Origin: Psychrobacter sp. FDAARGOS_221
Lineage (GTDB): Bacteria; Pseudomonadota; Gammaproteobacteria; Pseudomonadales; Moraxellaceae
DNA length: 64,000 bases
Assembly: GCF_002313155.2 (NCBI RefSeq)
Contig: NZ_NWFK02000001.1
Coordinates: forward strand, 682,001-746,000
Direction: 5' to 3'
In this document: piece after piece, positions 47,101 to 55,954 of the stretch
Layout: each line of letters opens with the position of its first letter
How positions within the stretch are numbered: position 1 is the stretch's first letter
The notes under the pieces: model-generated
What the model was told of the DNA's origin: nothing
The model's input: only the letters and a program-made list of their open reading frames with translations
Database searches by the model: none
Program-made: the position numbers and the translations under genes

Positions 47101-49218
47101 AATACCGTCAGCCAAATTAACATTACCCGACGCCAGTAAATTACCCGCTTCGCCCTGATGGCTTAAGCGTTTGATATTAATATTTTTTAAATTACCATTG
47201 GCATCGACATCTAAGTCGCCTTGAGGCAGTCCTTGAGAATCAACCTTACCTTTAAATCTGGCATCAAAGTGACTGACCTCACCGTCAAATAAATCAACAG
47301 AGCCATCACCACTGCCTATCACGTTAACATAACGCGGCTCAGTAGTGGTTTTCGCATTAGCCCCTGCATTTGAGGTTTCAACTTGTGCAGTCAACTGCGA
47401 ATCTAAATCAGCAGATTTGATGGTGAACACATGGCGTTGACCAGTCACCCTACGCCCATTTCTACGCTGAGTAATATCCAGCATTCTACCAGTGGCATTA
47501 ATATTACCCGAGAGCTTGGCAACAGGAATAGCGTCACTTAGCACCTGTGGTCTAAGCTCACGAGTATTGGCGGTAATATCCCAGATTAGAGGCTGAGACT
47601 GGCTGGCTAGAAGTACGCTACCTTTACCAGTCAAGTCGCCCATGACACCATTATAGTTAATGGCTTGTAGGTTTATACTATCGTTTATTTTGCTTAAATC
47701 AACCTTGTATCGACCGGCAGGTGCTGCATTAAGCTCTTTAATTTGTGCATCAGCATTTACCCACAATTTATTATCACGCAGCTCGACATTTGCGGTACCG
47801 TATGGACTATTGATGTCACCCACTTGTGGCGTATTTTGGCGTACCAAGTTTTGCCAGCTGGCATCGATATACCAAGGCGCACTTTGTCTTGGATTAGTTG
47901 GTGTTTTACCTTGCACCACTTTGGCTTTGATATTCTCGCCATCTTTTTGTTGCAAGTTGGCCTGAATTTGCATCAAATCATCTTTATTCTTCAGGTCAAA
48001 TAAGAAAGCCAACTTACCATTTAAATATTTGGGTGCAAAATCAGCAGCTTCTTCTGGTAATAAGGTACCCACTTGATAGTCATTGCTATACAACATGGCT
48101 TTGATATTAAAATCGTTTTGCCAATCTAAAATACCTTTCGCCAGTAAGTCACCGTCGGCTGTTTCAGCAGTTAGACGCTGTACATGCATAGCGCCAAAGT
48201 CTCTGATATTGGCACGCCCTTTGTATTGACCATTTGGAATAGTATTGGCCAACAAACGACTATTAATACGCAGCTCAATATCAGATAACACACCCGAAGC
48301 TGTGGCTAAACCATTTTGTAAATGAATATCTAGACCTTCAGCATAAGGAATCGTCACTTCATCCCACAGCAGCTTAGCAGAGAATGGACTGTTATCATCC
48401 ATACCCTGAACTGTAAATTCACCAGTTACTCTACTGTCATTGTATTTACTGCGCAGCTTACCGTAGGTACGCTTTAAACTACCGGTGGCTTCAATCTCAA
48501 TAGGATCGATATAGGCTTTTTCTAAGCTATGTACGGTGACAACGGTTGATAAATCTAATGGATATTGGTCTGTAAGATCAATAAACCCTTTTAGCTCAGT
48601 GACATCAACAACATCACTATACTTTAGGCTGGCCTCACCAATGTCTAACTTAGTACCTACCCACTTTAAGTCATCGGCATAAATATCGGTTACTTCGACC
48701 GGCTCTTTACCGTCTTGGTTATAAATAATCTTATCAATATGCGCCTGATCAAAGCGTAAATTTACCGGCAGCTCAATAGACTTATAATCGAATGGATCAT
48801 CTGATGGCGGATTGTTATTGTTGATAACAATCGATGCAATCTCAGCATTACGCAGATGTACTTCTCGAGCAAATACGGCACGCCAGCCAATTTGCACAAA
48901 AGTATCAACGAAATGTACGTTGACCCCTTCTGCGGCATTCATACTGATATTTTTGACCAGCAATCCATCACGTAAGTTGCCTTCACCGTACTCAAGTTTG
49001 ACTCCGGTTTCAGAAACAATCTTTTCAATTAAAAACTTAGTGCCTCTATCGCTACCTGCCATGATATATAAGGCGACACACAGCATCACCAACAAAAATA
49101 TGATCAGCGCCAATAGTTTGGTAAAAAAGGACACCGAAAAGAAACGCTTAGACCGCTTAGCCTTAGGCTGAGCAGCGTTATTATCATGGTTAGGCTGTGG
49201 CGTTTGCGAATTGGTCAT
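44200..49218 (-). CDS. tamB: TamB, inner-membrane component of the translocation and assembly module
   Basis: 1672 residues (E. coli 1259). Signal anchor helix at about 28-52 (FTKLLALIIFLLVMLCVALYIMAGS), long beta-helical AsmA-like periplasmic part and the C-terminal DUF490/TamB domain, ending with the aromatic strand VYSFRF. It forms a periplasmic bridge that moves lipids or helps outer-membrane protein assembly together with TamA. The middle has a roughly 100-residue internal duplication (units starting at about 683 and 784). tamA is directly upstream, with a 15-bp hairpin in the spacer. Confidence 0.94.
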   Translation of the reverse strand: MTNSQTPQPNHDNNAAQPKAKRSKRFFSVSFFTKLLALIIFLLVMLCVALYIMAGSDRGTKFLIEKIVSETGVKLEYGEGNLRDGLLVKNISMNAAEGVNVHFVDTFVQIGWRAVFAREVHLRNAEIASIVINNNNPPSDDPFDYKSIELPVNLRFDQAHIDKIIYNQDGKEPVEVTDIYADDLKWVGTKLDIGEASLKYSDVVDVTELKGFIDLTDQYPLDLSTVVTVHSLEKAYIDPIEIEATGSLKRTYGKLRSKYNDSRVTGEFTVQGMDDNSPFSAKLLWDEVTIPYAEGLDIHLQNGLATASGVLSDIELRINSRLLANTIPNGQYKGRANIRDFGAMHVQRLTAETADGDLLAKGILDWQNDFNIKAMLYSNDYQVGTLLPEEAADFAPKYLNGKLAFLFDLKNKDDLMQIQANLQQKDGENIKAKVVQGKTPTNPRQSAPWYIDASWQNLVRQNTPQVGDINSPYGTANVELRDNKLWVNADAQIKELNAAPAGRYKVDLSKINDSINLQAINYNGVMGDLTGKGSVLLASQSQPLIWDITANTRELRPQVLSDAIPVAKLSGNINATGRMLDITQRRNGRRVTGQRHVFTIKSADLDSQLTAQVETSNAGANAKTTTEPRYVNVIGSGDGSVDLFDGEVSHFDARFKGKVDSQGLPQGDLDVDANGNLKNINIKRLSHQGEAGNLLASGNVNLADGIKWNVKANTKDFDVGFFAPQTDAIVSGDLQTSGHWRDNQTQLGDLRAFDVKFDGAIDTPQLPKGKLKIDAGGNAQQITVRNLSHVGEAGSLVAKGDVNVKNGIAWDINAVMDEFNLGYFVSDVPSNITGRVSSTGLWKDSVQQIKVSQMALRGELDGKPLSAEGSLDTTLHLPKNMNQYLASLKTDDASGQVAKVKSIVEILNADNVLVQWGDNEILANGNIEDLQARVNIRDLGQVSDSMSGNIIGALTVVQPEGQALPTLYVDLESKQLQLPGAYLESGSVKGKIVDLAKRPSTLVVMVDGLQAAQTKLSSVQAVFNGTEQQHTLTLKADTVSAGTDVTVEAAVKGSLDRQAQTWDGAIGNGKIATEYVTLSQSQPAQLNASFANNKPKLQLAAHCWQASNQEGKLCLRENLIASADQGQVNLAIQEIDTTLFAPFLPKELTWKSTLNGKAVMAWGKGVNPTINATLYTDNGQIGMQQDSYLDPITLPYKRVSLIVRSFEKGVQIRTDIDSGQGARGYADIALDPFKEQKPISGALVLNEFNLAILKPFFPGMRQLGGNITMAGGLGGTLSKPVFYGDVDLKDATVAMLDLPVNLTDINAKARIRGQQAKIEGDFMSGEGQGDISGEINWQQELQAMLRIKGENLVITQPPLLFAEVNPDFNIIIKPQQRYVNIVGAVTVPSATIRPPEANEEVVTKSEDVVVLDRELIGNIEEVLAISKPWSINAEIGVDLGNDVNFRGFGAVIPLAGAIHITQKGQGVMNGLGVIQVSRRTRIDAFGQSLELNYGQIRFNGDVTNPQLSIEAAREIEGFDVGIRVKGEIADPNIIVFNEAGLTQQQAMNALVTGRISDSGATQISEEGFKSEVTNNLAAAGLSLGLRSASSLTNSIGNAFGLERLTIDASGNSEDTNVNVTGYITPDLYIRYGVGVFNAQNSLSLRYQLTRRIYVQATSSIENAIDVVYSFRF

Positions 49219-49366
49219 AGCGTAAGTAACTTACTTTAAAGTCAAAGGGATAAGAAACGTTAGTTGTATAGATATTCTAATCTGTGTTGTACTTATTTTG
49301 CCTTGTACTGTCTCAAGCTAAACCTGTACTGTATTCAAGCTAAAATGCAGCGCTATAAATTGACAG

Positions 49367-49412
49367 TAGCCAATGATAATTAAGGCAAAATCTACTGAAT
49401 TATCATTGGCTA
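49367..49412. repeat. 15-bp inverted repeat between tamA and tamB
   Basis: TAGCCAATGATAATT (49367-49381) and AATTATCATTGGCTA (49398-49412) are perfect complements with a 16-nt loop. They are flanked by similar AAAATGCAGC and AAAATGCTGC. Not followed by a T run, so rather a processing, attenuation or insertion remnant than a terminator. Confidence 0.6.
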
Positions 49413-49480
49413 AAATGCTGCTCATAGTAAATCAAATTCGATAAATGGGCAATATAGCTAACTATATGCAGCACAAGCGA

Positions 49481-52400
49481 CTACTGCAGCGGAGAGCCGA
49501 TATAAAAGTGTAAGCGAATTGGAATACTGTCTTCTAATACCCCGGCACCTAGGTCAACACGAACCATACCGACTGGTGAGGCCCAACGCACACCGAAGCC
49601 CACACCCAACTTGGTTTCAGCTTCGAAATCTTTGTCGTAAGCGTTACCAAAGTCGGCAAATACAGCCCCTCTTAAGCCAGGTTTAAATTCGTAGTTGTAT
49701 TCTGTGCTACCCACAGCCAACACCTGACCACCGACTAAGTAGCCTTTCTCTAGTGCCGATAAGCTGTTGTAGTCATAACCACGGATACTGCGGTCACCAC
49801 CAGCGAAGAAGCGCAGTTTATAAGGCACACGCTCAAAGTCATCTGCCCAAATATAACCACCATCTAGACTTGCTAATATCTGATGTCTGTTGTCTTCACC
49901 AAAGCTATATAGGCCGCTAACCCCTGCACGAGCGATTGCCATATTGGTATCGGTTAATGCATTTTCTGAGCCCGCTTCAATCGAATAATACTGACGCCAG
50001 CCTTTGGTTGGGTTTAGAACATTATCCGATGTAGTCTTATCAATTTGATATCCCAGTAGCAACGCTTCTTGATCGAAGCTTGCGCCTTCACGGTTAAATG
50101 GCACCGGTAAGTCTTCACGCGCCGGACCTTCAACCCCACTTTCTAACTGATCCATTCGGTATCTTAAAGAATAAGTACGGTTCCAACCATTTTCTTTACG
50201 GATGTTGCGCGTAATACCAGCCTGTATGGTGTTGGTTTCAAGATCTAGGTTACCTTCACCTTGATTAATCTCTTCTTGCTCATAGCTGATATTACCAGTC
50301 AAGGTGTCATCTAACGGATGCTTCCATGGACGGCTGGCATGCAGGTTAATATTTCTATTAATCTTAGAAGCCCCAACTGTAATACCAGCTTGATATCCGT
50401 CTTTATTAATCAGATTATTTTCAAATCGTGTGACCGCGCGCACCCCAGTATCGGTACCATAACCAATACCGATATCCATATCTCTTGGCTTATCAGCGCT
50501 CACGAATACATATAAAGGTACAGATTTGCTTTCTGCCACTTGCTGTGGTGTTTTACGATTAGCAAGCACCGTTTTACTTAAATCATCTGGCAGGCTGTCG
50601 GTATCTGCATACGGATCTTTGTCATCTGGTAATACTTTTTTGACGGTATTACTAATAGAGTTGGCAATTTTACCTAACAAGCTCTTAGCTTCAGACTCAA
50701 CTTCATCCAGTACGCGGTCATCAGGCAGACGCGATAGACGCTCTGCTTTAACGCGAATCTGAGCCAGCTTCTCAGAAGTTTCATCATTAATCGAATAAAC
50801 CACCGGCGCCAGCTCTTCATCCAGTACATCAGAATCATCAGAAGCTTCAAGGTTTTTCGAATCCTCTGAGTCGTCTGAATTGTTTGTGTTATTAGATCCT
50901 ATACTGTTTAAACCGCCCTCACTTGAGCTTGAATCGTTAGCCGTTATATTATCCGTCTCACTGCCATCGGCTGCCGCTTGATCGGTATCAGCTTGTGCCA
51001 GTTCCTGGTCTTCATCCGGCTCTCTTTCTGTCTCTTCAAAGCCTAACACGCCACGACTGGTGCCAGGACGGATGGTTTCGACGTTGACAGAGTTAAAGTA
51101 CTGAGTTCTGGATAAGTCATTGGTAAACTTAGTCACCAAAGGCGCAGAGAAGCTATCGCCTGCTTTAAACTCATGTAATTGATGCAATAGCTCAAGCTTA
51201 ACCGGCAGCTTATCTGGGTCTGTGGTCAGTTGACCGGTTTCTTCATCAATGGTGAAGAACACAACCTCATCAAATCGATAACGCTCACCGGTATCATAAA
51301 TCAAGTCAATATCAGCGGTGTTATCCGGCAAAATCACATCGACAGAGCGGTTCAACCATTGACCATCAAAGAAGCCAAGTTGATCTGTTGCGGTCTCAAT
51401 CTCACGTTTGGTATTTTCATACACGCCATGATTAAAGACATCATCCGCTTTTGGCGGTGCTTCATCAACAATGGTCTGGAACTCTTCAAGCTCCTGCCCT
51501 TCACCACGAATATCGACAATACGACTGGCGACTCTGACCGGCTCACCTAAGTGATCAATTACTACCGCAATTTCATCACTGGCGACCTTTTTAAAACTTA
51601 ATTTAACATCATAGTAGCCGACCGCTTGCGCGGCATCTAATGCCTCTTGATACAGCTTAGGTGTCGCAGCAGTAAAGTCCGCAATCGAGCCTGCTGGAAT
51701 ATTTTCCATCGCCGCTTTGATATTAGCCGCTGGCTGTTCTTCTTTGTCTGCCACTACCAACTGCGGATTAGGACCTTTTAACGCCTGTTGTAGCTGCTGA
51801 GTAGTGACTGGCTCTTCGGTTTGATTGACATATACTTTTGCCTTAACTTTCGGCAGTCCGCCAACCCCATCATTAAAGAAGCGGTTAAACAAACGTTTTA
51901 CCAGACCCTGCTTAGCTTCAGGTTCTTTTTCGGTGTCATCGGTTGCCGCTAACTGTTCTTGTTCAAGCTCATCATCAATACCATTAGGACGCTGGCGATA
52001 CTCTGGTAGATAGTCGTCTGGATTGATCTCAGCTTTTTGACCACCGTTTTTTTGCACCTCCTCGACTAAGTCATCGGTGATATCACCTTCCGCCTTAACA
52101 ATCTTGTCATCGACTTTGCCCAGGTTGCTTTGTTCAAGACTGGCTTTTGCTTTGGCATCAACTTGCTCTTGAGTGTTATCTGGATCTGTCACCACATCCG
52201 TGGCTTGATATACAGGCTCGGTTGCCGCTTGTTGCGTACTCGACTCTGAGCTCTTAATACCTAAGGTTTCTCTATTACTCGGATGTAATGAGTCACTTTG
52301 ATCTATCTTATTATTAAAGCCTAAAGGCGGCTCAGCGGCATCTAGACGTGCCACAGGCTGATCAAAGTCTACAGAAACTTGCGAGCCAATGTCATTTAGC

Positions 52401-53260
52401 AATTGATCAAGTTGCTCAGGTGAACTCAGGTTTGCCGAGTCATTAAAATCTCTAGCTGCACCCTGCTGACGGGTTGCGCCTTGGTTATCAAAACTACTGT
52501 CAGTGAATATACGATCAAAAATAGCATCACTGTCTTTACTGTTACTGCCGTTGTTGCTTATATTGCTACTACCGTTGACGCTCTGACTGTCTTTAGACTG
52601 TGGCGTAGCAGGACTGGTAGGCGAGGTTTTATTAATAGGATATGGTTGCACAATAGGCTGCTTGGTTGCGGGCTGATTACCCGTATTGGTCTGGCCATTG
52701 GTTTTTTGATTGGTAGTTGAGTTGTCTATAGACTTATCTACCGTCTGCTCAGCTAACGCTTCTGCCTGATTGTATGCTGACTTTGACTCATCACTGGCTT
52801 TGTTTAACGTTTCGCGTTGATAGTCTTCTAATACACTGGCATCAACCAATCCCTGCTCAACGGCACGCTTTAGTCTGAGTGCAATCAAAGCTTGTTCTAA
52901 CTCAGCATCTGACTTAGCTTGTCGTAATGCTTGGGTTTGAGAAGACTGATCTTGAGCGCTCTGAGAGGTTTGTGCGCTTTGATTAACCGCCGCTTGTGAA
53001 GGCTCAGAATTGCTTGATGCATTCTTTTGTGAGTCAGTATCATTGACCGCAGCATAGGCAGCATTTGGCAAATAAGCTTGCGCCAATAAGCACAGCGATA
53101 AAGCTGTCGCCAGTTGCGAATAACGAAACGGAGGCTTAGCACTTAGCTTACAGTTTGACACGAAACCATCTTGCACTACTGCCTGTTGCGAGCTCTTGTT
53201 GCTCACAGATTTTGTTGCAATCATCACTGGCTGTTGTTTATTACGCATTACCAATCTCAT
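49481..53260 (-). CDS. tamA: TamA/BamA-family outer-membrane protein with large low-complexity region
   Basis: 1259 residues (E. coli TamA 577). Signal peptide with a long N-region, cleaved near residue 70 (LPNAAYA-AVND). Residues about 72-470 are low-complexity (Q, S, N, D rich, partly coiled coil). POTRA-type domains follow (about 475-915) and are interrupted by an acidic Ser/Asp/Asn stretch (about 738-818). The C-terminal 16-strand barrel (about 918-1259) has the RGY motif (FFAGGDRSIRGYDYNS) and ends with a C-terminal beta signal (IRLHFYIGSPLQ). With TamB it assembles outer-membrane proteins or moves lipids. Confidence 0.92.
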   Translation of the reverse strand: MRLVMRNKQQPVMIATKSVSNKSSQQAVVQDGFVSNCKLSAKPPFRYSQLATALSLCLLAQAYLPNAAYAAVNDTDSQKNASSNSEPSQAAVNQSAQTSQSAQDQSSQTQALRQAKSDAELEQALIALRLKRAVEQGLVDASVLEDYQRETLNKASDESKSAYNQAEALAEQTVDKSIDNSTTNQKTNGQTNTGNQPATKQPIVQPYPINKTSPTSPATPQSKDSQSVNGSSNISNNGSNSKDSDAIFDRIFTDSSFDNQGATRQQGAARDFNDSANLSSPEQLDQLLNDIGSQVSVDFDQPVARLDAAEPPLGFNNKIDQSDSLHPSNRETLGIKSSESSTQQAATEPVYQATDVVTDPDNTQEQVDAKAKASLEQSNLGKVDDKIVKAEGDITDDLVEEVQKNGGQKAEINPDDYLPEYRQRPNGIDDELEQEQLAATDDTEKEPEAKQGLVKRLFNRFFNDGVGGLPKVKAKVYVNQTEEPVTTQQLQQALKGPNPQLVVADKEEQPAANIKAAMENIPAGSIADFTAATPKLYQEALDAAQAVGYYDVKLSFKKVASDEIAVVIDHLGEPVRVASRIVDIRGEGQELEEFQTIVDEAPPKADDVFNHGVYENTKREIETATDQLGFFDGQWLNRSVDVILPDNTADIDLIYDTGERYRFDEVVFFTIDEETGQLTTDPDKLPVKLELLHQLHEFKAGDSFSAPLVTKFTNDLSRTQYFNSVNVETIRPGTSRGVLGFEETEREPDEDQELAQADTDQAAADGSETDNITANDSSSSEGGLNSIGSNNTNNSDDSEDSKNLEASDDSDVLDEELAPVVYSINDETSEKLAQIRVKAERLSRLPDDRVLDEVESEAKSLLGKIANSISNTVKKVLPDDKDPYADTDSLPDDLSKTVLANRKTPQQVAESKSVPLYVFVSADKPRDMDIGIGYGTDTGVRAVTRFENNLINKDGYQAGITVGASKINRNINLHASRPWKHPLDDTLTGNISYEQEEINQGEGNLDLETNTIQAGITRNIRKENGWNRTYSLRYRMDQLESGVEGPAREDLPVPFNREGASFDQEALLLGYQIDKTTSDNVLNPTKGWRQYYSIEAGSENALTDTNMAIARAGVSGLYSFGEDNRHQILASLDGGYIWADDFERVPYKLRFFAGGDRSIRGYDYNSLSALEKGYLVGGQVLAVGSTEYNYEFKPGLRGAVFADFGNAYDKDFEAETKLGVGFGVRWASPVGMVRVDLGAGVLEDSIPIRLHFYIGSPLQ

Positions 53261-53676
53261 ATTCAGTCACTTAGCTAAGAAACTTATCAGGAACACATCT
53301 AAAAATAAAATCTATCTGCAATGTCAGTCTAATACAATTGCTCTAATATAATCGCTCTAGCTAGCATAACCGCTAGAGTTATAAACATGGATAATAGTTA
53401 TAAAAATGGATAACTTATGAATAACTACAAAAACGGAACGCTAGGCTTGGAATTATCACGTAACTTACTGACAATGTGTATAAAAAAAACAAAAATTACG
53501 TAGTTGTGATAAATTATCGCTATGATAACGTGATTATGCTTATTTATCAGCTGCTATTTTGTCAGCTTTTACTATTAAATCCATAATATATAAGCGTTAT
53601 AAATGAATGTCTTTTGTAACAAATAAAATCAATATTACCTATAAAACATACTGATAAAATAGTAGGAAGCCGCCTT
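53261..53676. promoter_or_regulatory. tamA / MFS divergent promoter region
   Basis: 416 bp. It contains a 14-base imperfect tandem repeat (TAATACAATTGCTC then TAATATAATCGCTC, about 53331-53358) directly followed by a hairpin CTCTAGC/GCTAGAG (53355-53361/53372-53378). No gene seen. The promoters of tamA and of the transporter must lie here but could not be fixed. Confidence 0.4.
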
Positions 53677-55005
53677 ATGGCATCACAGTTTACTCTTTTT
53701 CGTACCCGCCGTTTTACGCCCATGTTCTTTACTCAGTTTTTAGGGGCGTTTAATGACAACTTTTTTAAGCAAGCACTATTACTGGTCTTGACCTATAGCG
53801 CTGCCGCTAAGCTTGGCTGGTCAGTAAGCTTACTCAATAACTTAGCGGCCCTGCTTTTTATTCTACCCTTCTTCTTATTTTCAGCGTTAGCCGGTCAGTT
53901 GGCTGACAAGTATGAAAAATCTAGGCTGACCTGGTATATCAAAGTACTCGAAGTGGTCATCATGACTTTTGCGGCGATCGGTCTGATATTTGAGCTGTAT
54001 TGGCTGCTATTTGTGGCGTTATTTTTACTCGGCGCACAATCGACCTTTTTTGGCCCCATTAAGTATGCTTATCTACCACAAGCTATGCGTCAAGATGAAT
54101 TAGTTGGCGCCAATGGATTATTCCAGACCGGTACCTCTCTTTCCATTTTGGTCGGTATGATGGCAGCAGGCGTGTTTACACAGCTTGAGAATAACTTATA
54201 TTGGGTCAGCGGCATGGCGCTATTAATCGCTTTGTTGGGCCTGATAGCGACCAAATTTATTCCTAGAATGCCAGCGGTACAACCGGATCTTAACGTCAAC
54301 TGGAATATCTTTAGCACCAGTCGCGATACAGTGAAGTATCTTTATTCCCTACCTTTATTGTTCTTTATTGTTATCGGTAACAGCTGGTTTTGGTTCTACG
54401 GGGCGACCTTTATCACTCAAACCCCTGAGTTTAGTAAGGTTATTTTAAAGGGTAATGAGTCAGTGGTCATCTTTTTATTGACTTTATTTTCAGTCGGTGT
54501 TGCCACAGGGTCTTTGCTGTGTAAAAGCCTAACCAAAAATAAGGTCAGCTTTAAGTTGGTTCCATTTGGCATTGCAGGACTCAGCCTGTTTGCGATTGAC
54601 TTGTATTTTTCACTGTCATCATTGAATATCAGCAGCGATACTTTATTGGGCGTGACTGAGTTGGCAGCAGTTAACGGTAGCTGGCGCGTGTTTGCAGATT
54701 TATTCTTTTTGGGCTTTAGTGGCGGTATCTATATTGTTCCTCTATACGCGTCGATGCAAGCTTATTCACCGATTAGCCATCGTGCCCGTGTGATTGGTGC
54801 TAATAACATTTTTAATGCCATATTCATGGTGACCTCGGCCATTTTTGCTATTTTGATTTTGGCAGTACTTTCGCTTAGCCTACCGCAGTTATTTTTGGTA
54901 ACTGGTGTGGTAAATCTACTGTTTGGCATCTTGCTGTACTCTAAACTTAAAAAGTACGCTGGCACCATGCAAATTGAAGATGATAACTTTACTAAAGCCT
55001 CTTGA
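53677..55005 (+). CDS. MFS transporter of the LplT / Aas N-terminal type
   Basis: 442 residues, 12 predicted helices. The N-terminus (FTPMFFTQFLGAFNDNFFKQALLLVLTY) and the loop LADKYEKSRLTWYIKVLE are characteristic of the lysophospholipid transporter group that is often fused to acyltransferase and acyl-ACP synthetase domains. Here only the transporter part is present. It may flip lysophospholipids across the inner membrane for re-acylation. Ribosome site AGGAAG 7-8 nt before ATG; a terminator follows at 55122-55152. Confidence 0.85.
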   Translation: MASQFTLFRTRRFTPMFFTQFLGAFNDNFFKQALLLVLTYSAAAKLGWSVSLLNNLAALLFILPFFLFSALAGQLADKYEKSRLTWYIKVLEVVIMTFAAIGLIFELYWLLFVALFLLGAQSTFFGPIKYAYLPQAMRQDELVGANGLFQTGTSLSILVGMMAAGVFTQLENNLYWVSGMALLIALLGLIATKFIPRMPAVQPDLNVNWNIFSTSRDTVKYLYSLPLLFFIVIGNSWFWFYGATFITQTPEFSKVILKGNESVVIFLLTLFSVGVATGSLLCKSLTKNKVSFKLVPFGIAGLSLFAIDLYFSLSSLNISSDTLLGVTELAAVNGSWRVFADLFFLGFSGGIYIVPLYASMQAYSPISHRARVIGANNIFNAIFMVTSAIFAILILAVLSLSLPQLFLVTGVVNLLFGILLYSKLKKYAGTMQIEDDNFTKAS

Positions 55006-55312
55006 CCCTTAAATCGATCTAATCAGCTCAATCAGTGAGCGAAGCAAATTGATTATGTAAACGTTTAGGCTTAAGCCAGTATCATTCAGAAGTACCATTT
55101 AGATATGCAGATATGAATACAAAAATAGGGCCCTAATAACTGGCCCTATTTTTTATTATCAATACCAATAATTGTGTAAACCACTTGCTGCTGTTTTTAT
55201 TTATGCTTTGCTTATTTATGCTGTGAATGCAAATGTAATCATTAGTAGTACAGCACCATTAGCAGTGCACAGCAGCTAGTTATTGGTATTTATTAATTAA
55301 TGGTTCAATGGA
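55006..55312. other. spacer between MFS gene and small membrane gene
   Basis: 307 bp between convergent genes, with the terminator at 55122-55152 and nothing else recognised. Confidence 0.4.
55122..55152. terminator. terminator downstream of the MFS transporter
   Basis: AAAATAGGGCC (55122-55132), 9-nt loop, GGCCCTATTTT (55142-55152) then more T. Works in both directions between convergent genes. Confidence 0.87.
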
Positions 55313-55501
55313 TTAATTAATTCTGCCAATCTTTTTGGTTAGCATTAAAGAGATAGGAATAGCAACCAAGGCGCCTACCACTGCCGTTGCAATAATGTGC
55401 GGAATATCGTCAAAACCAATAACCAAAGCCGCAATCATAAATACGCCAATCAAGACAGTCGCAGCCATTCCCCAAATCATACTTAGTAATTGCCAGTTCA
55501 T
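55313..55501 (-). CDS. Small two-helix membrane protein
   Basis: 62 residues with two transmembrane helices (about 5-28, LLSMIWGMAATVLIGVFMIAALV, and 33-54, HIIATAVVGALVAIPISLML) and a short basic end. It resembles a small family in proteobacteria that is sometimes mislabelled CTP synthetase. Function unknown. GAGGAAT 7-8 nt before ATG supports translation. Confidence 0.65.
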   Translation of the reverse strand: MNWQLLSMIWGMAATVLIGVFMIAALVIGFDDIPHIIATAVVGALVAIPISLMLTKKIGRIN

Positions 55502-55954
55502 TTTTTATTCCTCACTTTAAAATTAAAAAGATAACGATTAAAACAATAACTAAAGAAAAAAACTAATTAAGCGGTTATAAACCAAATAAGCTTATTTATT
55601 AACGGTTATATGGATGTGGTTGTATTTATATTATCCATTATAGTTAATTATAATATAGTTATACACTAAATCCCTAGTTTGTTTAAGGGTTTTTACAATT
55701 ATTTTCATTACGCACCATATCGTATATTGTTGCAGACGCTTTTCTTGCAAAATGTTATACTTGTAAGTTGCTTTTTTTTCGCTGGTTTTTGGTGTTTTTC
55801 TCTCTTTGATTTTTAAGTCATTTTGCGCTGTTTTATTAAATAGCGATTAAAAATAAAAACGTTAATAAATACTACGCTGAACATAATAAGCACACACCAC
55901 TTGAGCATACCTTCAATAACGACCCTCTAATGCTTTGGCAACATAGGCTTTATC
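55502..55954. other. intergenic region before the DUF389 gene
   Basis: 453 very AT-rich bases between divergent genes. No coding frame, RNA gene or clear promoter could be assigned. Confidence 0.35.

Noticed and set aside
47660..48003. Opposite-strand frames within tamB
   Set aside because: Overlapping frames of a long conserved gene, with no ribosome site and unusual composition.
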